In this document: positions 1 through 7,657 of the stretch, piece after piece
Layout of the letters: each line of letters begins with the position of its first letter
How positions within the stretch are numbered: position 1 is the first letter of the stretch
Origin: a virus
Direction: 5' to 3' (one strand)
Virus record (IMG/VR): IMGVR_UViG_3300050166_000081
Span: 1 to 52,955 of that record
Length of the DNA: 52,955 bases
Position numbers and translations under genes: made by a program
Notes under the pieces: model-generated
Told to the model about the DNA's origin: nothing
What the model saw: the letters and a program-made list of their open reading frames with translations, nothing else
Database searches by the model: none

Positions 1-54
1 AATAGTACCCCTTTCAATTGAGAAATTATGTTTATTTTGGATATGAGTACCAAT

Positions 55-90
55 AAAAAACCCTTTAAATCATAGGATTTAAAGGGTTTT
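55..90. terminator. Host terminator, formerly downstream of tRNA-Ser
   Basis: Perfect 11-bp stem CCCTTTAAATC (61-71) / GATTTAAAGGG (76-86), 4-base loop, with A-tract before and T-tract after, so it works in both directions. On the minus strand it would have followed the tRNA-Ser gene before insertion, because it lies just beyond the left attachment repeat. Confidence 0.8.
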
Positions 91-110
91 AGTAGGGTTT
101 TTGAAAAAAC

Positions 111-127
111 CAGCGGAGAAAGAGGGA
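111..127. other. Attachment site, left copy (attL/attR core)
   Basis: The 17 bases cagcggagaaagaggga are repeated exactly at 52827-52843, where they form the 3' end of tRNA-Ser (part of T arm, acceptor strand, discriminator and three bases beyond). Identity stops sharply on both sides, as expected for an integrase crossover core. Confidence 0.92.
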
Positions 128-207
128 AACTGTAAAGTTGATTTTATAAAAATTAAGTAATTGATTTTAAATAACTTACAAACATTAAAAAATAGGTTAA
201 TATTTAA

Positions 208-230
208 TTTTGTTCACCTTTTTGTTCACC
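208..230 (+). repeat. Tandem GTTCACC repeats, possible integrase arm sites
   Basis: TTTTGTTCACC at 208-218 is followed at once by TTTTTGTTCACC at 219-230, about one helical turn apart. A related TTTTTGTTCAC lies at 52765-52775, inside the opposite prophage end and in the same orientation. Short direct repeats flanking the core inside each phage end are typical of tyrosine-integrase arm-type sites; the assignment is inference. The rest of 128-254 is AT-rich with no gene. Confidence 0.4.
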
Positions 231-254
231 GGTTACAGCTTATAATTATTTGAT

Positions 255-1220
255 TTAATCCTTTTTTAATCTCTTATTAAATTCAGATAAGTTTTTTCTG
301 TTGGCTCCTAAAATATCCTTTTTTGATTCTATTTCTATTTCATCTGGAGTTAGATTTTCAGCATTAAGATATGTTGTAGGTTCTGACTTCTTAATTGATT
401 TAATCATATCTACTTTATCAAATTTTTCACGTTGTTCAATTGCCATGTTATGAAGTAGCTTAAATCGATCCTTTTTTGGAGTATTTAACTTTATCATTTC
501 GGAATTAAGAGACTCAAGATTAGACATTATTAATAGATCTGTAATGCTTGAAAAATCACGCATATTTTTACCATTTAAAGCATGTTCAGGATTTGCTTCT
601 TTCCATTGTTTAGCAGTATACCCATACAGTGCTACATTAAGTAAATCAGCCTCATTTGCATATTCTATACCTTGTTTTTCAATAGGCAATATACTTTTTG
701 GAATAATGTGTTTTTGTACTGCGTCTGTATGTAGCACATAGTTTACTTTTGTCATTAGGCGTCTAACATCCCATTCTAGATTATAAGTATTTGACTCTAC
801 ATCTTTAAGTCTTTGATATTCTTTTACAATGTAAAGTTGAAAAACAGGACTTATCCACATTCCAAAATGAAAAGCAATATCCTTGTGCGCATAAGTTCCG
901 CCGCCTGATCCAGCTTTTGAAACAATACCTTTAGCATTAGTAGCTTCAACCCATTTTTTAGGTGTCATGTTAAAACTATTTAGTCCTGCCTCTTTTTTAA
1001 AGGTGTCGAATTCGACACCTTTAAAGTTTTTGTTGTATAAACCTTCCCACGTGCCTAGATACTCAATAGTATTTCTATTTCGCATCCAGTTTCTTATATG
1101 GTCATTACCTTCTTCATTTTTAACCATTTCAGTTAACGAAATATAATCTTCATTACCAATTTTTATAACTGATATACTATTTCCTTCAACATTTATTATT
1201 CTTTTTACCATAATATGCAT
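255..1220 (-). CDS. KilA-N domain protein
   Basis: A 321-residue protein with an N-terminal KilA-N DNA-binding domain (about residues 5-140); the diagnostic stretch GTYAHKDIAFHFGMWISP is present and runs into FQLYIVKEYQRLK. The C-terminal half (about 150-321) is charged and has no recognised catalytic motif. KilA-N proteins in phages are associated with antirepression and control of development. Start: ATG at 1220, with a second in-frame ATG three codons in. It is the last gene of the minus-strand set that begins with the repressor, so it is probably expressed in the lysogen. Whether it opposes or aids the repressor cannot be read from sequence. Confidence 0.85.
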   Translation of the reverse strand: MHIMVKRIINVEGNSISVIKIGNEDYISLTEMVKNEEGNDHIRNWMRNRNTIEYLGTWEGLYNKNFKGVEFDTFKKEAGLNSFNMTPKKWVEATNAKGIVSKAGSGGGTYAHKDIAFHFGMWISPVFQLYIVKEYQRLKDVESNTYNLEWDVRRLMTKVNYVLHTDAVQKHIIPKSILPIEKQGIEYANEADLLNVALYGYTAKQWKEANPEHALNGKNMRDFSSITDLLIMSNLESLNSEMIKLNTPKKDRFKLLHNMAIEQREKFDKVDMIKSIKKSEPTTYLNAENLTPDEIEIESKKDILGANRKNLSEFNKRLKKD

Positions 1221-1230
1221 GATTAAATTT

Positions 1231-1488
1231 TTACACTGCTAATTTCACATTCTTATCACCAATGAATACGTATGGTGTAATTCCAAAAATCCAATTAGCA
1301 TCTACATTATATACATTACAAATATTTTGAATATGTGTAACTGTAAAGTGCGCCTGATGATTTCTTATTTTATGGATAGTTTGGTATATGGTACCAATAT
1401 TTTCGCAAAAATCATTTTGGGTTTTTATTTTTTGTTGATGTTTCAAAACATCAATCAATTTCAGTATTCTTTCGTCTGGGGTTGTCAT
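1231..1488 (-). CDS. Small helix-turn-helix (XRE-like) protein
   Basis: An 85-residue protein. Residues about 10-70 (QQKIKTQNDFCENIGTIYQT... through WIFGI) match the five-helix lambda-repressor-like HTH fold: a phage-type regulator without a sensor domain. Its ATG directly abuts the stop codon of the upstream secreted-protein gene, so the two are very likely translated from one message. Role as a second switch regulator is inference. Confidence 0.65.
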   Translation of the reverse strand: MTTPDERILKLIDVLKHQQKIKTQNDFCENIGTIYQTIHKIRNHQAHFTVTHIQNICNVYNVDANWIFGITPYVFIGDKNVKLAV

Positions 1489-2010
1489 TTATTCGATACA
1501 CTTTAATAATTCCTTTAATTTTTTATCTCTCTTGTCTTTAATTTCATCATCTATAAATCCATCTGAAGTGTAAAGTCTTAACTTTGATATAGGTTCTTGT
1601 AATAATCTAGTATAATTTTCATCAGAAATCGGAATTAAAATAAACTCATACCATATTGTGCTTCTTGAAGAAGAATTATATTGTGGCTGTAAAATGACTG
1701 TTTCAGAAAATTTTAAAGAAATAGGATTATCATTATTTGTTTTAAACATAATTTCATCGCCAGCTTTAATTGTTAATATTTTTGGACTAGAAATGTTTAA
1801 TTTTAAATATCTATTCTCATTTACTTTCTTCAGGTTATAACTTGTAGAAAAACCAAAACCCATTCCAGAAACAGTTAGTAATTCTTCTTTTGTTTCTAAA
1901 ATTTTATTTTTTGTGAATTCATCTACTTCGTTTGTTTTGTATTTACAATTTTGTCCGAAAGAAGAAATTGATAAAAATGTCGTGAATAATAATAGGGCAA
2001 TTTTTTTCAT
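1489..2010 (-). CDS. Secreted protein of the lysogenic operon
   Basis: A 173-residue protein beginning with a clear signal peptide (MKK, hydrophobic core, cleavage near SSFGQ/N at about 20). Mature part is polar with one cysteine near each end (about 22 and 171) that could form a disulfide. No family recognised. It sits 20 bases after the repressor stop codon, on the same strand, and abuts the next HTH gene. Placement in the repressor transcription unit suggests it is made and exported by the lysogen: a candidate lysogenic-conversion or superinfection-exclusion factor (inference). Confidence 0.8.
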   Translation of the reverse strand: MKKIALLLFTTFLSISSFGQNCKYKTNEVDEFTKNKILETKEELLTVSGMGFGFSTSYNLKKVNENRYLKLNISSPKILTIKAGDEIMFKTNNDNPISLKFSETVILQPQYNSSSRSTIWYEFILIPISDENYTRLLQEPISKLRLYTSDGFIDDEIKDKRDKKLKELLKCIE

Positions 2011-2030
2011 TTGATTTGGATTTTTTTGGG

Positions 2031-2741
2031 TTAAAATTTAATTTTTCTTTCAACTAGTTTTTTTACATAAAAAAGCTGAATTATATCTTCAAAGCAAATT
2101 TCATAGTCTTTGTGAAGCGGGTTAAAAGAGTGGCAAACTACGCAACCTCTTTCAATGTCCTGTTCTACTATTTGCTTACATACAATACCTTCTCGGCTTA
2201 CTATAATAAATAGGTTATTTCTATAGGGGAGTGTCTTTTGGAGGTAGTCACCGCCTTCAATTTGTTTTAGGAGTAATTTATCTCCATCGCATATTGAACG
2301 GTTTGTTCCGTCATTCATACTATCACCTTCGATCTCTATAACTTTATAGAAACCTTTTTCAAATTCTTTTGGGACCAACATTTTCTTAAGTTCTATTGGG
2401 TGGTTATCTTCAAGTCCAGCTAAATACCCTGCTTGTGCAGTTACGGGTAAGTATTCCGCCTCCATGAATTCATCAAATCCTACTTCTTTTATCTCTGATT
2501 TTAATTTTTGTTTTGAATCGTTAAGCATTTCTCCTTCCCCTGTTAGAAGCCATGTGTAATTTACTTCTGGGAAATTGTCTTTTATTTTGTTTAAAGTTTT
2601 AGGGCTTGGTTGTGATTCTTCATTATTTAATAAATTGTATAGTGTATCTGGTCTTGAATTTCCCATTTTTTTTGAAAATTCATAGGGAGTCATATTCAAT
2701 TTTGATATCACATGACTTATTCTTTTATTTATAGTTTCCAT
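2031..2741 (-). CDS. Phage repressor, HTH plus S24/LexA-like peptidase
   Basis: A 236-residue CI/LexA-type repressor. Residues about 5-65 form an XRE HTH (MTPYEFSKKMGNSRPDTLYNLL). The C-terminal half is an S24 peptidase fold: Ala104-Gly105 in TAQAGYLAG resembles the LexA autocleavage bond, Ser141 sits in EGDSMNDG, and Lys189 (GIVCKQIV) is a plausible general base. RecA-stimulated self-cleavage and SOS induction are expected from the family. It is divergent from the early genes and heads the minus-strand lysogenic set. Likely binding sites are the TACA-N8-TGTA elements at 2747 and 3672. Confidence 0.9.
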   Translation of the reverse strand: METINKRISHVISKLNMTPYEFSKKMGNSRPDTLYNLLNNEESQPSPKTLNKIKDNFPEVNYTWLLTGEGEMLNDSKQKLKSEIKEVGFDEFMEAEYLPVTAQAGYLAGLEDNHPIELKKMLVPKEFEKGFYKVIEIEGDSMNDGTNRSICDGDKLLLKQIEGGDYLQKTLPYRNNLFIIVSREGIVCKQIVEQDIERGCVVCHSFNPLHKDYEICFEDIIQLFYVKKLVERKIKF

Positions 2742-2746
2742 TTTAT

Positions 2747-2770
2747 TACATTTTCATTTGTACATTTGTA
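2747..2770. promoter_or_regulatory. Repressor-gene operator with plus-strand -7 box
   Basis: TACATTTTCATTTGTA (2747-2762) has inverted TACA/TGTA ends and is repeated exactly at 3672-3687. CATTTGTA occurs twice in tandem (2755-2762 and 2763-2770). TACATTTG at 2761-2768 fits the Bacteroidota -7 consensus for the plus strand, serving the gene at 2799; no clear -33 TTG is visible. Lying just upstream of the repressor start, it is a likely autoregulatory operator. Confidence 0.6.
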
Positions 2771-2798
2771 AAAATTTTTAATCTAAAACTATTCTATT

Positions 2799-3032
2799 AT
2801 GGCAGAAATATTAACTATTACATTGTTTGTTATTAAATACAAAAACGGCACACAAGAAATAAAAATATTTGAAAACACAGAAGCTAGTAGTTCAAATGGT
2901 AAATATAGCTTTGAAATTTTTTGTTTAAAAAACCCTGAAATAGAAAGCTATAAAATATATCTAGCACATGACCATACTCATGAACCAGAAATGGCTTTAA
3001 AAATGGCTAGACGTTATTTGTTTGACGATTAA
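2799..3032 (+). CDS. Hypothetical switch-region protein
   Basis: A 77-residue protein, family not recognised; N-terminal half is beta-rich, the C-terminal part holds a HDHTHEPEMALKMARRYL segment likely to be helical. First gene read rightward from the repressor intergenic region, in the position where phages often place a Cro-like or early regulator, but no HTH is visible. Transcription from the TACATTTG box at 2761 would start about 25 bases upstream of its ATG. Confidence 0.6.
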   Translation: MAEILTITLFVIKYKNGTQEIKIFENTEASSSNGKYSFEIFCLKNPEIESYKIYLAHDHTHEPEMALKMARRYLFDD

Positions 3033-3094
3033 ACTATCTATTTATTAAATCTATATCTATTCTTGTTATTTATTCTTTATTTAACCAATCTATT

Positions 3095-3403
3095 ATGTCT
3101 AAAAAAACTAAAACCAAAAAAGAGTTACTTTCTGAAATTGATGAGTTAAAAAAAACTAAAACTATTCTAGTCAAAAGAGACAGAGCGTTGCGAGAACGCT
3201 TTGCTTATATGATGTGGCTACAGTTTATAGATAATTTTAATTGTGATGAATCCGCAACAGTAAAAGAACTAGATAGGCTTGATAGTTGTTATCAACAAGA
3301 TCAAGAACTTAAAACTGAAAAACCAGATATAAAATTATTCTACTTGAATCGCAATTGGTTTGTAAACAAACATCTTGATGCTTTTCTTTCTCAATTTAGT
3401 TAG
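3095..3403 (+). CDS. Hypothetical protein, basic coiled-coil N terminus
   Basis: A 102-residue protein. Residues 1-50 are rich in Lys and Glu with heptad-like leucines (KKELLSEIDELKKTKTILVKRD), suggesting a short coiled coil; the rest is mixed. No family recognised. Its stop codon overlaps by four bases that of the convergent HTH gene on the other strand. Confidence 0.6.
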   Translation: MSKKTKTKKELLSEIDELKKTKTILVKRDRALRERFAYMMWLQFIDNFNCDESATVKELDRLDSCYQQDQELKTEKPDIKLFYLNRNWFVNKHLDAFLSQFS

Positions 3404-3615
3404 CCAAAATCCCCTATATCATTAAAATCTTCTGGCGTTTCATTTCCTGTATGCTTTAACATCTGATACTTTTTAAGTATCAAAGCAGGAATTGATTCGC
3501 CATTTTCATATCCTTTTATCTCATCGACAGTTATATGAAATGTTTTAGCTAACCACTCCTGTGTTACTCCCAAACTTTCTCTAAAAGCTTTCGCTTCTTC
3601 TTTTCCAAAAACCAT
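3400..3615 (-). CDS. Small XRE-family HTH protein (Cro-like candidate)
   Basis: A 71-residue protein; residues about 4-60 form an HTH (FRESLGVTQEWLAKTFHITVDEIKGYENGES) typical of the XRE/Cro group. It is divergent from the early operon and shares with it the 356-base interval 3616-3971 that carries a copy of the same operator element as the repressor gene. This makes it a good candidate for a second switch repressor controlling early transcription (inference). Confidence 0.72.
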   Translation of the reverse strand: MVFGKEEAKAFRESLGVTQEWLAKTFHITVDEIKGYENGESIPALILKKYQMLKHTGNETPEDFNDIGDFG

Positions 3616-3652
3616 TTTCTTATTTAGAATTATTTTAAATTACAAAAACTAT

Positions 3653-3717
3653 TACATTTTTGTTTGTGTAATACATTTTCATTTGTATATTTGCGTAACA
3701 ATTGTACATCAATTGTA
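3653..3717 (+). promoter_or_regulatory. Early promoter with operator repeats
   Basis: TATATTTG (3686-3693) is a perfect -7 box; TTG at 3664-3666 lies 19 bases upstream, a normal -33 spacing, predicting a start near 3700. Overlapping it is TACATTTTCATTTGTA (3672-3687), identical to the element at 2747, preceded by the related TACATTTTTGTTTGTGTA (3653-3670). Downstream, CAATTGTA is repeated at 3699-3706 and 3710-3717. The operator covers the -7 box, so a bound repressor would block the early operon. Confidence 0.75.
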
Positions 3718-3776
3718 AAAATAACAAAAAATGTTCTTTGACATATTGAATACAACAATTTAGAATCACAATAAAT

Positions 3777-3804
3777 AAGGTGGTGGGTTTAAGACAACCT
3801 TTTT
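3777..3804 (+). terminator. Terminator-like hairpin in the early leader
   Basis: AAGGTgGT (3777-3784) pairs with ACaACCTT (3794-3801) apart from one G/A mismatch and runs into TTTTT (3800-3804). It is a weak intrinsic terminator about 100 bases after the predicted start, upstream of any gene. It could act as an attenuator. Confidence 0.4.
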
Positions 3805-3865
3805 GAGAAAGCCTGTAAAATAAAAACAATAAATATTGCCTGTGGGAATTACACGCCCTCGTAAA

Positions 3866-3937
3866 ACGGCTGAAACGAAAATAGTATCACAAAAAATAGC
3901 CCTTGCGGTTCAGCCGTAGCATCGAAGCACCAAGGGC
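3866..3937 (+). ncRNA. Predicted H-type pseudoknot in the early operon leader
   Basis: Stem 1 is ACGGCTGAA (3866-3874) with TTCAGCCGT (3909-3917). Stem 2 is GCCCTTG (3899-3905), inside the stem 1 loop, with CAAGGGC (3931-3937) beyond it. Both stems are perfect and the interleaved order is that of a pseudoknot. It ends 34 bases before the first early ATG. No known riboswitch was recognised; a regulatory leader element is inferred. Confidence 0.55.
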
Positions 3938-3971
3938 ACAAAGTATTATAAACCTTAAATTTTTAATGATC

Positions 3972-4253
3972 ATGAAAAAATCAATTTTTAAAAGAGCTTG
4001 GGTATTGTTTAAACAATATAGCATCAATTTCAGTCAGGCATTAATTAAAGCCTGGAACGATTACAAAAGAGAGCTTCTAATAAAAGCACATCAATTGATT
4101 CCATCTACAGCACAATACAAAAAGAAAAAAGAAGCTGCACATAATTTATGGAGAAGTTTTAAAGGAGTTGATTTTGAATGTCGATTAAGAAATGTGGTTG
4201 CTAATTCTGGAGCAGCAGCATATTACGGTAAAGGATTGTATAACGCAGATTAA
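3972..4253 (+). CDS. Small early protein with AWxLFK...FSQALxxAW motif
   Basis: A 93-residue basic protein. The N-terminal motif RAWVLFKQYSINFSQALIKA is a short helical signature that I recall from many small phage and plasmid proteins of unknown function. C terminus is Gly/Ala/Tyr-rich. ATG at 3972 chosen for its atcATG context, which also occurs before other early genes here; an in-frame ATG at 3966 is possible. First gene after the structured leader. Confidence 0.65.
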   Translation: MKKSIFKRAWVLFKQYSINFSQALIKAWNDYKRELLIKAHQLIPSTAQYKKKKEAAHNLWRSFKGVDFECRLRNVVANSGAAAYYGKGLYNAD

Positions 4254-4258
4254 ATATC

Positions 4259-4459
4259 ATGGAGGCAAAAATAAGAGTAATATCAATTAAAGGAGTTTGT
4301 GAAATTTTTAATTGTTCAAGAATGACTTTTTACAACAAATATTCACAACGGCTTACACCTGTTCCAAATGTTTCTGGTAGGATTTTATATCGAGAGGAAG
4401 AAGTGTTGGGATTGAAAGAAAAGGTTGAAAAGGATAAGGAATTTTTAATAGTGAAATAG
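4259..4459 (+). CDS. Excisionase/MerR-like HTH protein
   Basis: A 66-residue protein with a winged-helix DNA-binding domain of the excisionase (HTH_17) type: ISIKGVCEIFNCSRMTFYNK followed by a wing and RILYREEEVLGLKEKV. Size and fold suit a recombination directionality factor or a small early regulator; which one cannot be decided from sequence. It lies far from the integrase but in the first lytic genes, where excisionase expression would be sensible. Confidence 0.7.
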   Translation: MEAKIRVISIKGVCEIFNCSRMTFYNKYSQRLTPVPNVSGRILYREEEVLGLKEKVEKDKEFLIVK

Positions 4460-4461
4460 TC

Positions 4462-4701
4462 ATGCAAAAGACGATCACAATTCCCATTAAAGAACTAAAT
4501 GTTTTGAGGAAGACATTTAACGAAGCGCTATTAATCATTAATAGCCTTGGTGGAGAACAAAGAGGGGTAGCAAGTGAGAGCCGCTCCTCTAGTTCTAAGC
4601 CTAGAGAAACTAAACGTCAAGCAATTAATAATTATAAGAATAAAATTGCTTTAGGCGAAAGGGTTAAAAAACCAGACTACTTAAAAAGTAAAAGCCACTA
4701 A
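4462..4701 (+). CDS. Hypothetical early protein
   Basis: A 79-residue protein. A helical start (ITIPIKELNVLRKTFNEALLIINSLGG) is followed by a Ser/Arg-rich low-complexity linker and a Lys-rich end. Its stop codon lies inside the terminator hairpin at 4690-4720. No family recognised. Confidence 0.6.
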   Translation: MQKTITIPIKELNVLRKTFNEALLIINSLGGEQRGVASESRSSSSKPRETKRQAINNYKNKIALGERVKKPDYLKSKSH

Positions 4702-4720
4702 CGAGCAGAAAGTGGCTTTT
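4690..4720 (+). terminator. Terminator hairpin inside the early operon
   Basis: AAAAGCCACT (4690-4699) and AGTGGCTTTT (4711-4720) form a perfect 10-bp stem with an 11-base loop and a short T-tract. The following gene is co-directional and shows no own promoter, so this may be a partial terminator or one overcome by antitermination. Confidence 0.65.
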
Positions 4721-4768
4721 ATCAATCAAATTTCAATCTGGGACATCGAGTTCCGCAAATCAAATATC

Positions 4769-4987
4769 ATGGCAAATTTAGTTGAAAAGTTTCATAAAAC
4801 AACAATTTCAGATCCAAAAACAAAATTACTTCTCGGTAAGTGTTTGAAAAAAGCATTTGACGAAAATATAAGCGATGCGTTAGAATCTGAAAACATATTG
4901 GCTTTAGCTTGGAAGTTCCAAGTTCCACAATTTGATGAAATGTTTCAGGATCATCAAAATCACGATTATTTACCCTTTGAATCTTAG
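4769..4987 (+). CDS. Hypothetical early protein
   Basis: A 72-residue acidic, probably all-helical protein (MANLVEKFHKTT...). No family recognised. The ATG at 4769 is preferred over an upstream GTG at 4712, because the GTG falls inside the terminator hairpin and the ATG has the atcATGGC context of its neighbours. Confidence 0.6.
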   Translation: MANLVEKFHKTTISDPKTKLLLGKCLKKAFDENISDALESENILALAWKFQVPQFDEMFQDHQNHDYLPFES

Positions 4988-4990
4988 ATC

Positions 4991-5209
4991 ATGGCAATAC
5001 TTAAAAATCAAGTCTATAAGACTCAAACAGGAAAACTACTAAAAGTAGTTGAGGTTAGAGAAAGCGGCTCCCATCATTTTATCGAAATAGACGCTAATGG
5101 TAACGAGTTACCAGAAAAAAGAAACTCTTTCGGGCATGTAGTACACAGGACTAAAATTGTCTATTCAGAAGAAACAATTCAATCTTTCAAGTTATGGAAA
5201 TCGAATTAA
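4991..5209 (+). CDS. Hypothetical small beta-rich protein
   Basis: A 72-residue protein; pattern of alternating hydrophobic residues (VYKTQTGKLLKVVEVRES, HHFIEIDANGNEL) suggests a small beta-barrel. Overlaps the next gene by 16 bases. No family recognised. Confidence 0.6.
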   Translation: MAILKNQVYKTQTGKLLKVVEVRESGSHHFIEIDANGNELPEKRNSFGHVVHRTKIVYSEETIQSFKLWKSN

Positions 5210-5388
5210 AAAATGGAAGATGGCAAACAACTGACGGACGTCAATTTAAAGAGCTAAACGCAGTTGACAAACTACTTTTTGATGTGCTTATCGGTTATCA
5301 AAAAATACTAGTTAGACACAATCTAATTACGATAGACTTAACCCCAATTCAGGAATTCTTTTTAAAAATAGGAATAGAAATAGATTAA
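5194..5388 (+). CDS. Hypothetical small protein
   Basis: A 64-residue protein starting MEIELKNGRWQTTDGRQF, family not recognised. It overlaps the preceding gene by 16 bases and ends 19 bases before the Rad50-like ATPase gene, so it may be translated with both. Confidence 0.6.
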   Translation: MEIELKNGRWQTTDGRQFKELNAVDKLLFDVLIGYQKILVRHNLITIDLTPIQEFFLKIGIEID

Positions 5389-5407
5389 TAATTATAAACG
5401 AGCAAAA

Positions 5408-7426
5408 ATGAAGACAATTCAAATCATCGAAATTTCCCTTTTAAACTTTAAGGGAATTAAAAGTCAAAAGATAACTTTTGACAAAAACACAGACATTCAT
5501 GGTGCCAATGGAACTGGTAAGACAAGTATAGCAGACGCTTTTACTTGGTTACTTTTCGGAAAAGACACCACGGACAGAAAAGACTTTGAAATTAAAACTT
5601 TAGATCAGAACGGAAAAGTAATTCCAATGATTGATCACGAAGTTTCAGCTTCTCTTTTAGTTGATGGCGAATCCTTAACCATCAAACGAATTCTAAAAGA
5701 AAACTGGGTTAAAAAAAGAGGAAATGAAGAAAGAGAGTTTTCTGGGAATATAACGGAGCTGTATTGGAATGATGTTCCAATGTCCGTTACAGAATTCACT
5801 AAAAAAGTAAACGATGTTCTGAATGAGCAAGTTTTCAAAATGATCACTTCTCCTAATTACTTCAACTCAATTAAATGGCAAGACCGAAGAAACCTTTTGA
5901 TTGACATTTTTGGCGAAGTATCAAATGAAGATGTTGCAAAAGGAAATACGGCTTTTCAAAAACTACTTGAAAAACTAACACAGGGTAAAAGTCTTGAAGA
6001 TTACAAAAATCAAATTTTAGCTTCAGTAAAAAAAGCAAAAGAAGATTTAAAAAATATTCCTTCTCGAATTGATGAGGTTTTCAGAGGCAAGCCCGAAGCG
6101 CAAGATTTTGAAGCTTTAGAAAAAGAACTATCTGAAAATCAAAAATTGCTGAACACATTAGATACTGAAATTTCGGATGTGAATAAAGCGTATGATTCAA
6201 AATTAGAGGCACAGAGAAGTTTAAAATTAAATGTAAACAATCTGAAAAGCGAAATCGAAATCATTGAACAGAACGCTAAAAAAGAAGCCGAAAGTAGATT
6301 GAAGCCTGATACTTCAATTCTTGACAATTTAGTTAAGCAAAAAATTGATAAAGAACAGGAACTACAATCTTTTGAAAATGCCATCAAAACGCTTCAAACT
6401 AAAAAAGAGGGTATTGTTTCTCAAATTGCATCTACAGAAAAACAAATTGAAGATAAGCGCCAGCAATGGCATGATGAAAATGCTAAGGTTTTAGAATTCA
6501 AAGATGATGATTGTACTTGTCCGACTTGTAAGCAAGCACTCCCTTCTGGTGATATTGAAGCTAAGAAATCACAAGCAATTACAAACTTCAATACTGAGAA
6601 GTTAGCGCTAATGAGAAGTATTGAATCGCAAGGTCAAAATTTAGCCTCTCAAAAGGATAATCTAACCTCTGAATTAGCAACTATTGATTATAGAATTGAA
6701 ACCGTTGAAAGTTCAATAACATCAACCAAAAACCAACTACAGGGAATTATTAATAAGATTGATATTGAAAACTCACAATCAACGACTGGCGGTTTAGAAT
6801 TGCAATCCATTGAAAGTATAGTTGAATCCCTTTTAGCTTCAAACAACAATTACCAAGAAAAACTACTTGAGTTAAATGCGGTAGAAAGTTCAATCGAAGA
6901 TATTCCAACTGTTAATACTTCTGAACTAATTGAAAAAAGAAAATCATTAGTTGCTGAAATTGACACTCTGAAATCAAAACTTCAAAGCAAAGCACAAATT
7001 GAAGCTGCTGATAAACGAATTGAAGAGCTTCAAAATGAAGAAAAAACATTGGCTCAACAAATTGCAAACGTTGAAAAAGAACAGTTTGTGATTGAAAACT
7101 TCATCAAAGCCAAAGTTGATGCTCTGGAAAATGTAGTGAATAGCAAATTTAAGTTTGTGAAGTTCAAAATGTTTGACGAGCAAATAAATGGCGGGCTGCG
7201 TGAAACTTGTGAAGTAATGGTCAACGGAGTTCCTTACTCTGATGCAAACACTGCTTCAAAAATTAACGCTGGTTTGGACATTATCAATGTGCTTTCGGAA
7301 CACTACCAAATTTCAGCACCAATATTCATTGATAACCGAGAGTCGGTAACTGAACTTATTAAATGTGAAAGTCAAATAATCAACTTGATTGTGTCTGCAT
7401 TAGATAGTCAACTTAGAGTCGCATAA
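5408..7426 (+). CDS. Rad50/SbcC-like SMC ATPase
   Basis: A 672-residue protein. N-terminal ABC-ATPase half with Walker A GANGTGKTS at 32-40; long coiled coil (about 190-600) interrupted by a zinc-hook-like CxCPTC at 369-374; C-terminal half resumes near 570 and ends with a Walker-B-like strand APIFIDNRE, where Asp-Asn replaces the usual Asp-Glu. Architecture is that of Rad50/SbcC, though shorter. No Mre11/SbcD phosphoesterase is encoded nearby; instead RecT and an MBL-fold nuclease follow. Role in processing DNA ends for phage recombination is inferred. The altered Walker B could weaken ATP hydrolysis. Confidence 0.85.
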   Translation: MKTIQIIEISLLNFKGIKSQKITFDKNTDIHGANGTGKTSIADAFTWLLFGKDTTDRKDFEIKTLDQNGKVIPMIDHEVSASLLVDGESLTIKRILKENWVKKRGNEEREFSGNITELYWNDVPMSVTEFTKKVNDVLNEQVFKMITSPNYFNSIKWQDRRNLLIDIFGEVSNEDVAKGNTAFQKLLEKLTQGKSLEDYKNQILASVKKAKEDLKNIPSRIDEVFRGKPEAQDFEALEKELSENQKLLNTLDTEISDVNKAYDSKLEAQRSLKLNVNNLKSEIEIIEQNAKKEAESRLKPDTSILDNLVKQKIDKEQELQSFENAIKTLQTKKEGIVSQIASTEKQIEDKRQQWHDENAKVLEFKDDDCTCPTCKQALPSGDIEAKKSQAITNFNTEKLALMRSIESQGQNLASQKDNLTSELATIDYRIETVESSITSTKNQLQGIINKIDIENSQSTTGGLELQSIESIVESLLASNNNYQEKLLELNAVESSIEDIPTVNTSELIEKRKSLVAEIDTLKSKLQSKAQIEAADKRIEELQNEEKTLAQQIANVEKEQFVIENFIKAKVDALENVVNSKFKFVKFKMFDEQINGGLRETCEVMVNGVPYSDANTASKINAGLDIINVLSEHYQISAPIFIDNRESVTELIKCESQIINLIVSALDSQLRVA

Positions 7427-7427
7427 A

Positions 7428-7640
7428 ATGAAAAAAGGAGATTTAGTATCAAAGAACTTTATTCTTGACGAGCAGATTAATTCAATTGCCGATTTGCTAT
7501 TAGTGCTTCAAAATGAAAAATCATTGTTTTGGAGACACAGAGTACACCCAACAGCATTTTTTTTATCATGGCCTTTGAGATTAATAACACAAACTTTAGA
7601 AGGAGGTCATTTTTGGACAATTAAAAAAAATAGTAATTAA
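7428..7640 (+). CDS. Hypothetical small protein between ATPase and RecT
   Basis: A 70-residue protein, family not recognised. Contains HRVHPTAFFLSWPLRLI, which is aromatic and hydrophobic, and a Gly-Gly-His segment. Starts one base after the ATPase stop codon, so it is in the same operon and perhaps an accessory of the recombination module. Confidence 0.55.
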   Translation: MKKGDLVSKNFILDEQINSIADLLLVLQNEKSLFWRHRVHPTAFFLSWPLRLITQTLEGGHFWTIKKNSN

Positions 7641-7657
7641 TCAAATTTTAAATAAAA

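Noticed and set aside
3738-3766. Sigma-70-like TTGACA-17-TAGAAT in the early leader
   Set aside because: Spacing is perfect, but this host group uses the TAnnTTTG type promoter and such a box lies 50 bases upstream; probably chance in AT-rich DNA.
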